From JAXGQD01 sp964574395 (GTDB lineage: Bacteria; Bacillota; Clostridia; Saccharofermentanales; Fastidiosipilaceae), in assembly GCA_964574395.1 (NCBI GenBank), contig CAZNNL010000018.1, positions 1 through 38,435 on the forward strand: a DNA stretch of 38,435 nt. The letters are read 5' to 3'. The notes under the pieces are model-generated. The model had not been told where the DNA came from. It saw nothing but the letters and a program-made list of their open reading frames with translations, and ran no database searches. This document shows positions 32,297 to 38,435 of this stretch, in pieces. The first letter of the stretch is position 1, and every line of letters begins with the position of its first letter. The position numbers were made by a program, and so were the translations under genes.

Positions 32297-34595
32297 CATG
32301 TACCTCCGACCATTCCTCGGCGTTGCCTTTGGGCAAAAGTCTATACACAAACAATTCTTTTAAGGAGCTTGCCATCTCCATTAAATTGTCACGTGTAACG
32401 GTGTGCAAGTATTCTATAGCTTCTTTACTGTCCTGCTGGTGTCCTGCCTCTAACGCACTAATCTGATATATCAGTTGACCGTTTAAACTATCGCTTAAGC
32501 TCATCAGTTTGGCTTCCACCATCGCTACTGAGCTCATGAAGTGCCTTTCACTAAAATCACCACTTGCAATAAGGGCGACTTGCTCTCTACAGTCTTCAAT
32601 CGCTAACGCGATTTGACCGGCATTTATCCCTGCCGCCACCATGATCATCGAGAGATGTTTTAATGGTTGTGAATAAATGCTGTACGCTAAGCCATGTTCT
32701 TCCCTCACCTTTTCAAAAAGCAAAGAGTGTGAATCACCGCCAAGAATACTATTCAAGACGTTTAAAACTGCACCTTTCACCAGTGGATAGGGCGCTAGGC
32801 CTCCCCAATACATTACCAATCTTGTTTGCTCTACATCCTTGTATTCACTATAGATTATTTCTGTTTCAAGGTTTAAAGGTTTAGCAAAATTTACCGTTCT
32901 AATACTGGCCTCTGGGGCACGCCCTAGCTCTTGAAACTTTTTCAAGAGATTTATTAGATGATCATGAAAAGCAGTATCAAGCTTGCCTGCCGTATAAATA
33001 GCTGCTTTTCCGTCACGGAGCAATTCAAACCAAGCATCGCTAACTTCTCTACGTGTGAGTGTCTCAAGAACTGCTAAGTCGCCTCTCGGGCTGATGCCTT
33101 CTGCTTTCCCCTCAAGCAGCAAAGCCTGACTACGATCATAGGCGTATTTGGCTTTATTTTGCATTCTTGATTTAAGTTCCATGATGAGATTATTGCGTTC
33201 TGTGTTAAATAACTGCTCGTCTAATAAACCTTCTTCATCTAACAATGGATTCCTCAGAGCATTGAGAAGCAAGGCCGCTAGATTTTGGAATGGTCTTTCG
33301 CCATGCAGTCCTTGTGCTATACCTTCAGCAGTAAACTCAATCGTTTGTAGATCTCCCTCATTGTCGCTTGTGACATCTACACTCCCACCATAGAGCCTGT
33401 CTTGGGCTAAACTGAACGCCTGACGCGTAGGGTACTCTGCAGAAGCTTGTAGAACGATGCGCATTGCTAGAGCCCTTGCGCTATTCTTTCGCGGATCCGC
33501 TGGCATGCTAAAGACAAAACGCAAATAGGATTGCGTAAAGCGTGTCGAGGGCAAATGAAAATATGGAATAGATGAAACTTCTGTGATTTCTTGCAACCTT
33601 TCCATACTCGCTAGGATTCTTTTAGCACGCTCAATGTCTTCTCTCATTTCCACAACCATATCTTCTAGATTAGGAAAGTAGCTTTCAGCACGCTGAAAAT
33701 CCAAAATAAAAACTTCTAAGGTTTGATCATACAAATCTTCGGACATATCGAAAATATAAGTTTCTAGTAGTGGTTCTTTTTCATCCGCATTTAACGTTGG
33801 GCGTAGTCCAATGTTACTAATCGAATTATAAAAACGATTACCTATGCGCGTTCTACTCACATAGACACCGAAAGGCAGAACAATTTGACCTTCGGGCAAG
33901 CGCATGTTGCAAGTAGGCATCCCCCAAGTTCTAGCCAGGCCGCGGCCGCGAATTACTGTCCCAGTTATCGAAAAGGCATGTCCCATTAGACGATTGGCTT
34001 CAATTATCTGACCAGTTTTTAAGAGTTCACGAATACGAGAACTTGAGATGGATTCTCCATAGCCTTTGATCTGAGCTACGATATCTACCGTGACCCCTCT
34101 TTTAGTGGCAAGTTCTTGTAACACTGTTGCTGTCCCTTGACGCTTATAGCCGAAACGGAAATCATCACCAACGACTAAGTAACGTAGTTTGAAACGTTGG
34201 CAGAGAAAGTCAACGAATGCTTCTGGGCTTAGAGAACGCAAAGCCTCACTAAATGCTTGTTCAAAAACGTAATCAACACCTTTGGCAAGAATGAAAGCAG
34301 CTCTATTCTCAGGTGTTTGAATTCTTCCGCCAGGGTCTTCAACACCATTTGTTTTACTTTTGGGCAAATGGTCAAAGGTATAAACTGCCGAAATTAAATT
34401 CTCATGTTTACAAGTCCAAAGCAAGCGTTCAATCAGTGCTAGATGTCCTTTATGAATGCCATCAAAAAAGCCCAAGGCTATGCCATAGCTTGCTTCACTT
34501 GTTTCAGGTCTGGTACCCCAGACGACTAGATTATTATCTTCCTCAGGGATAAGCCCTGCTGTAATTATAAGCTTATCGGGTAAAATAGCTTGCAC
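32286..34595 (-). CDS. ribF: RibF-YmfF fusion: FAD synthetase plus M16-like domain
   Basis: A single 769-residue frame joining two proteins. Residues 1 to about 335 are RibF, which makes FMN and FAD: the adenylyltransferase domain has GFFDGIHKGH (42-51) and GDDFRFGYKRQG (143-154), and the riboflavin kinase domain has WGMPTCN (224-230), NIGLRPTL and LLETYIFD. Residues from about 340 are an M16 protein like YmfF: no HxxEH zinc motif, but LYGGSVD in the first half and the R/Y motif VREEHGLAYSIYS in the second. Start GTG 34595, overlapping truB by 23 bases; an upstream TTG at 34646 is less likely. The gene order truB-ribF and ymfF-ymfH are both kept across the fusion. Confidence 0.9.
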   Translation of the reverse strand: MQAILPDKLIITAGLIPEEDNNLVVWGTRPETSEASYGIALGFFDGIHKGHLALIERLLWTCKHENLISAVYTFDHLPKSKTNGVEDPGGRIQTPENRAAFILAKGVDYVFEQAFSEALRSLSPEAFVDFLCQRFKLRYLVVGDDFRFGYKRQGTATVLQELATKRGVTVDIVAQIKGYGESISSSRIRELLKTGQIIEANRLMGHAFSITGTVIRGRGLARTWGMPTCNMRLPEGQIVLPFGVYVSRTRIGNRFYNSISNIGLRPTLNADEKEPLLETYIFDMSEDLYDQTLEVFILDFQRAESYFPNLEDMVVEMREDIERAKRILASMERLQEITEVSSIPYFHLPSTRFTQSYLRFVFSMPADPRKNSARALAMRIVLQASAEYPTRQAFSLAQDRLYGGSVDVTSDNEGDLQTIEFTAEGIAQGLHGERPFQNLAALLLNALRNPLLDEEGLLDEQLFNTERNNLIMELKSRMQNKAKYAYDRSQALLLEGKAEGISPRGDLAVLETLTRREVSDAWFELLRDGKAAIYTAGKLDTAFHDHLINLLKKFQELGRAPEASIRTVNFAKPLNLETEIIYSEYKDVEQTRLVMYWGGLAPYPLVKGAVLNVLNSILGGDSHSLLFEKVREEHGLAYSIYSQPLKHLSMIMVAAGINAGQIALAIEDCREQVALIASGDFSERHFMSSVAMVEAKLMSLSDSLNGQLIYQISALEAGHQQDSKEAIEYLHTVTRDNLMEMASSLKELFVYRLLPKGNAEEWSEVHDVN

Positions 34596-35541
34596 GATCG
34601 CTAAACATCCTTTCAACAATAAAAAAACACGCTCCGTTCTCGTCAAGTCTCAATTGGCAGATTCCTGCTGGACCCGGAGCAGAGTAAATAAGATACTTTG
34701 TTTCAGATTCGCTGTTTTCTGGAATCTGAGAGATGTAAGTATTAGCACTGACAGTTAAACCGCAGAGCAAACGATCTACATCCGATAAAGAGAATTCTAT
34801 CATAGGAAAATGCTGTAATGCGCTTTCAATTTTTAAGAGTTCGGTATCTGGAGTAATATCTTCCAAGCTATGTGCATCCATAAGTTTGAATGGGCCTACC
34901 TCAGTTCGCGACAGTTGCTCTGCATAGGCGGGTAAAGCTAGCTTACTGCCTAAGTCAGCACAAAAGGTTCTAACGTAAGTTCCTTTACTGCAAGCAATAT
35001 CTATATCTAAGTATATCGGCGCAGCAGAATCGCCATCAGGATCAAAAGCATAGTCGAGGAGTTCGGCAGAATAAATATACACTTGGCGCGCTGGTATTTC
35101 CGGGGCTTCCTCACCACGGTGCGCGTATTCGTAGAGTTTTTTGCCAGCAACTTTTATAGCCGAATGCAGTGGTGGAATTTGAGTAATTTTTCCTACCATA
35201 GTATTAATCTGCTCACGTATCGTAAAGGCATCGTTGGCGAGTAAGAGTTTGGCATCTTCTTCGGAAAGCTGTTTTGTGGCCGTTGTAGTGCCCGTGCTAT
35301 CAAGGCTATCCGTGCTGCGTCCTAGACGGCAACGCACAAGGTAGCGCTTATCGTAATCGTCCATGTAGCGCACCACTGCCGTGGCACGACCTATGGCTAA
35401 TGGCAGTAGTCCTGTGGCAAAAGGATCGAGCGTGCCGACATGACCCACCTTACGAATCTGCAAGATGCGTTTTATCTGACTACCGACACGAGTCGAGCTC
35501 ATCCCGGCTGGTTTATTAATAAGTAAGAGACCTGATTTCAT
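34573..35541 (-). CDS. truB: tRNA pseudouridine(55) synthase
   Basis: Forms pseudouridine 55 in the T-loop of tRNAs. 322 residues. The catalytic motif is GTLDPFATGLLPLAIG with the nucleophilic Asp; other features are the N-terminal LLLINKPAGMSS, LLRSTDSLDSTG-like segment (LGRSTDSLDSTG) and CSKGTYVRTFCADLG. The ATG start overlaps the stop of nrnA by 4 bases, and its end overlaps the start of the ribF fusion. One TGGCAAAA word lies directly at the active-site codons (Phe-Ala-Thr), another at Ala-Gly-Lys-Lys. Confidence 0.96.
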   Translation of the reverse strand: MKSGLLLINKPAGMSSTRVGSQIKRILQIRKVGHVGTLDPFATGLLPLAIGRATAVVRYMDDYDKRYLVRCRLGRSTDSLDSTGTTTATKQLSEEDAKLLLANDAFTIREQINTMVGKITQIPPLHSAIKVAGKKLYEYAHRGEEAPEIPARQVYIYSAELLDYAFDPDGDSAAPIYLDIDIACSKGTYVRTFCADLGSKLALPAYAEQLSRTEVGPFKLMDAHSLEDITPDTELLKIESALQHFPMIEFSLSDVDRLLCGLTVSANTYISQIPENSESETKYLIYSAPGPAGICQLRLDENGACFFIVERMFSDRASYFTR

Positions 35542-36578
35542 CCTTTAAATTGAGGCTTGGTTGCTTCAACACTGAGTGCGATAGCTTCCTCAGCGGGCAT
35601 TTTCTTCAAAGTATATCCAGAAGCGCGGAGGTGTCCTCCTCCTTTAAATTGCATTGCGAGGCTTTGTGCATCAAAACCTTCACCAGAACGAACGGAGACT
35701 CTATAACCGCCTCTTTCCGTTTCTCTTAGTAAAATTGCGATGTCAATTCCAATAACATCACGTAGCACAGCCACTAAACCTTCCACATCACCCTCGTCGC
35801 CTGCATGCTCAGCGAAAACGGTATAAGGTAAAAGTGACACAATCATACGGTTATCATAGAAATATTGGGCTTCACTAAAGACATATGCACTCAAAGCTAA
35901 TTTAGCCTTCGAAATACTGTCAAATAATCGTAACGAAAGTTCTCTGATGTCTATGCGGAACCGCAAGAGTTCAGCTGCCATTGTCATCGTATTAGCAGTC
36001 GTGTTTGAATACGTAAAGCGCCCGGTGTCGGTCATCAATCCACAGAACAAATTGATAGCCATAGCTTCAGTCAAGAAGCTATTCTGATGTTTTTGCTCTA
36101 AGTACAAAATATACTCGGTCACCATTTCGCAACTTGCAGCAGCAGAAGTATCAACGAGAGTGAATTCGTTTACCTCTTTAGTCGGAATATGATGGTCAAT
36201 CGTAAATTGTTGCTCAGCGCTGTCAAACAAAGCGAGACGTTTACCGATGCGTTGTCCGCCTGGACTATCGATAACCAAGCCTAAGCCTTGTCTATCGGCA
36301 TAAGTAGCAATAAGGTCTTGGCCTTCTTCGATACTGACAATTAAGCGTGAGGCTTCTGGCAAAAATGACAACTTGGTGTTGACTGGCTCCTCTGTCAAGA
36401 TAAGGCAGTCCACACCGAATTGTTCCATCAATAATGCAAATGCTAATGCCGAGCCAAGCGCATCTCCATCCGCATTGATATGAGGATAGAGAAAAAGACT
36501 TTTGCCGTAATAAGGCAAATCAAAAGCTGCAGCAGATAAACGGCTGTAGAATGTCTCATGTTTACTTTGCTCAGACAT
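35538..36578 (-). CDS. nrnA: DHH-family oligoribonuclease/pAp phosphatase NrnA
   Basis: Degrades short RNA oligonucleotides and dephosphorylates 3'-phosphoadenosine 5'-phosphate, using manganese. 346 residues. DHH motifs: HINADGDALGSALA (33-46), VIDSPGGQRIG, IDHHIPTKE (the DHH triad) and, in the DHHA1 domain, the substrate loop FKGGGHLRASGYTL. The ATG start has GGGGAG at a rather long distance (13 bases). It lies between rbfA and truB, the order common in Firmicutes. Confidence 0.95.
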   Translation of the reverse strand: MSEQSKHETFYSRLSAAAFDLPYYGKSLFLYPHINADGDALGSALAFALLMEQFGVDCLILTEEPVNTKLSFLPEASRLIVSIEEGQDLIATYADRQGLGLVIDSPGGQRIGKRLALFDSAEQQFTIDHHIPTKEVNEFTLVDTSAAASCEMVTEYILYLEQKHQNSFLTEAMAINLFCGLMTDTGRFTYSNTTANTMTMAAELLRFRIDIRELSLRLFDSISKAKLALSAYVFSEAQYFYDNRMIVSLLPYTVFAEHAGDEGDVEGLVAVLRDVIGIDIAILLRETERGGYRVSVRSGEGFDAQSLAMQFKGGGHLRASGYTLKKMPAEEAIALSVEATKPQFKG

Positions 36579-36587
36579 GGTCTTTGA

Positions 36588-36935
36588 CTATCTCCCCAAA
36601 GCCTCATCAATGAGCTTATCTAGCTTATTGGCACGCTCGATGCTGTCATCTAATATAAATACTAGTTCTGGCAAGACTCTAAGCCGCATTCTTTTGCCCA
36701 ACTCTGAACGTAAGAAGCCAGTAGCTTTTTTCATAGCACTTATACAGTCCTTTTGTTCTTCAGCGCTTCCCATTACGGAAACATAGCATTTAGCATGTCC
36801 CAAGTCTCCGCTCACGTGTACTTCCGTAACAGAAGTCATCACGGGGATGCGTGGGTCTTTCATTTCATTGCGAATCAAGTCAGCAAGCGTACGGCGCATT
36901 TCATCGCCTACTTTAGCTTGGCGTACAGGTTTCAT
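36588..36935 (-). CDS. rbfA: Ribosome-binding factor A
   Basis: Assembly factor for the 30S subunit, needed for maturation of the 16S rRNA 5' end and for cold growth. 115 residues, normal length. The KH-type fold is seen through MRRTLADLIRNEMKDPRIP (about 13-31), HAKCYVSVMG and LRVLPELVFILDDSIERANKL. The ATG overlaps the stop codon of infB by 4 bases, and nrnA starts 9 bases after its stop. Confidence 0.96.
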   Translation of the reverse strand: MKPVRQAKVGDEMRRTLADLIRNEMKDPRIPVMTSVTEVHVSGDLGHAKCYVSVMGSAEEQKDCISAMKKATGFLRSELGKRMRLRVLPELVFILDDSIERANKLDKLIDEALGR

Positions 36936-38435
36936 TGGCGTTCCACCTCTCTCATCTCGAAGGCTTCAACTACGTCTCCAACCTTAATATCATTGTAGTT
37001 CTCGAGTGATATACCACATTCATAGCCAGCAGCGACTTCTTTGACGTCATCTTTGAATCGACGTAAGGAGGCTAACTTGCCTTCATGAATGACCACTCCA
37101 TCGCGTACCAAGCGCACTTGACTGTTGCGATTAACTTTTCCGTCTGTCACATAAGCACCACCAATGGTACCCACACTAGAAACCTTGTAGGTCTCACGGA
37201 TTTCAACGTGGCCAGTTACGTGCTCTTTAAATTCAGGATCAAGTAAGCCCTTCATGGCTGCTTCAATATCTTCAATGGCGTTATAAATAACTCTGTAAAG
37301 ACGTACATCGACGCCAGACTCTTTAGCCATGTCAGCCGCATTATTAACCGGTCTAACATTAAAGCCGATAACAATAGCATCGCTCACTTCAGCCAAGCGA
37401 ATATCTGTCTCAGTAATTGCGCCTACAGCTTGATGTATGACTTGCACACGCACTTCGTCGTTGCTCAATTTTTCTAGAGATTGACGTACTGCTTCAACCG
37501 AGCCGACAACGTCAGCCTTCACAATGATGTTGAGGTCTTTAACTTCACCTGCTGCCATTTTTGAGAACAGATTGTCCAAGCTCATTCTTGAGCTACCATG
37601 AATCGCTGCATCTCGTTGAACGATTCGGCGTTTCTCAGCCAATTGGCGAGCAATGCGTTCGTCATCTACAACATAGAAGAGTTCGCCTGCTTCAGGCACA
37701 TCGGGCAAACCAAGAATTTCAACAGGAACCGAAGGTCCAGCTTTCTTCACAGTGTTACCGCTTGCGTCAGACATCGCTCTTACGTTACCAACAATAGAGC
37801 CGGTAACTAAAGTATCACCTTGATGAAGTGTACCGCGTTGTACAAGTACGGTAGCTAAAGCACCGCGATTCTTATCAAGTTTGGCCTCAATGACAATACC
37901 TTTGGCTTGTGCATGAGGATTCGCTTTAAGATCTAATAAATCAGCTTGCAGCAAGAGCATTTCGAGCAGTTCATCAATGCCTTCACCTGTTTTAGCAGAT
38001 ACAGGAACCATGACGGTGCTTCCGCCCCAGTCTTCTGAAATAACATCGTGTGCAGCCAACTCTTGTTTTACACGGTCAAGGTTTACACCAGGTTTATCAA
38101 TTTTATTTATCGCTACAACAATAGTTGTATTGGCAGCTTTGGCATGGTTAATCGCCTCAATGGTTTGTGGCATAACACCGTCATCCGCAGCAACCACGAG
38201 GATAGCAATATCCGTAGCTTGTGCGCCACGAGCACGCATGGTGGTAAACGCTTCATGTCCAGGTGTATCAAGGAAAGTAATCTTACGATTATTAACGCGA
38301 ACCATGTATGCACCGATATGTTGTGTGATTCCGCCTGCTTCACCACTAGCAACATGTGCTTGGCGAATACTATCTAAGAGTGAGGTTTTACCATGGTCAA
38401 CGTGACCCATAACGGTCACTACCGGTGCACGCTGG
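36932..38435 (-). CDS. infB: Translation initiation factor IF-2 (partial, N-terminus outside window)
   Basis: GTPase that brings initiator tRNA to the 30S subunit. The visible part starts in the G domain with QRAPVVTVMGHVDHGKTSLL, with no start codon before the window edge, so the variable N-terminal region is missing. Further motifs are GGITQHIGAY, DTPGHEAF and NKID, then the beta-barrel domain II, domain III (KADVVGSVEAVRQSL) and the C-terminal fMet-tRNA binding domain with AAGYECGISLENYNDIKVGD. A GTG inside the G domain is not a plausible start. First visible gene of the infB-rbfA-nrnA-truB-ribF run. Confidence 0.98.
   Translation of the reverse strand, partial: QRAPVVTVMGHVDHGKTSLLDSIRQAHVASGEAGGITQHIGAYMVRVNNRKITFLDTPGHEAFTTMRARGAQATDIAILVVAADDGVMPQTIEAINHAKAANTTIVVAINKIDKPGVNLDRVKQELAAHDVISEDWGGSTVMVPVSAKTGEGIDELLEMLLLQADLLDLKANPHAQAKGIVIEAKLDKNRGALATVLVQRGTLHQGDTLVTGSIVGNVRAMSDASGNTVKKAGPSVPVEILGLPDVPEAGELFYVVDDERIARQLAEKRRIVQRDAAIHGSSRMSLDNLFSKMAAGEVKDLNIIVKADVVGSVEAVRQSLEKLSNDEVRVQVIHQAVGAITETDIRLAEVSDAIVIGFNVRPVNNAADMAKESGVDVRLYRVIYNAIEDIEAAMKGLLDPEFKEHVTGHVEIRETYKVSSVGTIGGAYVTDGKVNRNSQVRLVRDGVVIHEGKLASLRRFKDDVKEVAAGYECGISLENYNDIKVGDVVEAFEMREVERQ

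Larger units (their letters stand above)
759..36364. repeat. Dispersed 8-mer TGGCAAAA, 35 copies on both strands
   Basis: Manual scan found TGGCAAAA on the plus strand at 19 places (for example 759, 8126, 10041, 14132, 17295, 27052, 36357) and its complement TTTTGCCA at 16 (for example 1498, 6802, 8065, 11023, 14932, 21127, 31412). Base composition predicts about one or two in this length. The base before the word is most often T or C. Copies lie in nearly all kinds of gene and in two intergenic regions. Confidence 0.8.

Noticed and set aside
759..36364. Codon or peptide bias (Leu-Ala-Lys, Gly-Lys) as cause of the TGGCAAAA excess
   Set aside because: The word is read in all six phases and also occurs between genes, so no single dipeptide or codon pair can explain it.
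36932..38419. Complete infB starting at GTG 38419
   Set aside because: The GTG is inside the conserved G1 motif region; the frame continues to the window edge with conserved IF-2 residues.

Overview
The window comes from a low-to-mid GC Gram-positive bacterium, most likely a member of the Clostridia. The evidence is HPr kinase/phosphorylase, the YvcK-WhiA pair, a LexA/DinR-type SOS box (GAAC-N4-GTTC), an L10-leader attenuator, strong AGGAGG ribosome binding sites, a tRNA with encoded CCA and a YmfF/YmfH peptidase-like pair. I cannot name the species. Almost all genes lie on the minus strand; only the dinB pair and galM lie on the plus strand.

Layout. 1-780: 3' part of view of rplJ (L10) with its leader, attenuator and promoter. 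1003-2856: SOS-controlled dinB, an 82-bp tandem repeat and a small conserved partner gene. 2937-7477: the str operon (rpsL-rpsG-fusA-tuf). 7478-7837: a gene-free stretch with two direct and two inverted copies of a ~50-bp unit. 7838-16558: a long minus-strand run hprK-murB-yvcK-whiA-trmL-pdp-serS-MATE exporter. 16658-16846: a solitary tRNA-Gly(GCC) with its own promoter and terminator. 16921-17817: an unrecognised gene with helical-repeat character. 17945-25501: an accessory carbohydrate cluster with a PTS EIICB permease, an M20 peptidase, an iron-type alcohol dehydrogenase, a YitT membrane protein, a ribulose-phosphate-3-epimerase-like enzyme and a PRD regulator. 25542-29856: a small membrane protein, a UPF0303 protein, glgB and the divergent galM. 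29876-38435: lgt, ymfH-like M16, a ribF-ymfF fusion, truB, nrnA, rbfA and the 3' part of infB, i.e. the conserved infB-rbfA-nrnA-truB-ribF order.

How genes work together. The housekeeping blocks serve translation (ribosomal proteins, EF-Tu, EF-G, IF2, RbfA, TruB, SerRS, TrmL), carbon control (HPrK, YvcK), cell wall and envelope (MurB, Lgt) and nucleotide or cofactor metabolism (Pdp, RibF, NrnA). The PTS-epimerase-dehydrogenase-peptidase block looks like a dedicated route for an unidentified PTS substrate.

The two observations I rate highest are (1) the 8-mer TGGCAAAA, found 35 times by manual scan on both strands and in all six coding phases, at about one per 1.1 kb, which resembles the density and symmetry of DNA-uptake sequences; and (2) a single reading frame joining the riboflavin kinase/FAD synthetase RibF to the M16-family protein YmfF, directly upstream of its expected partner YmfH.
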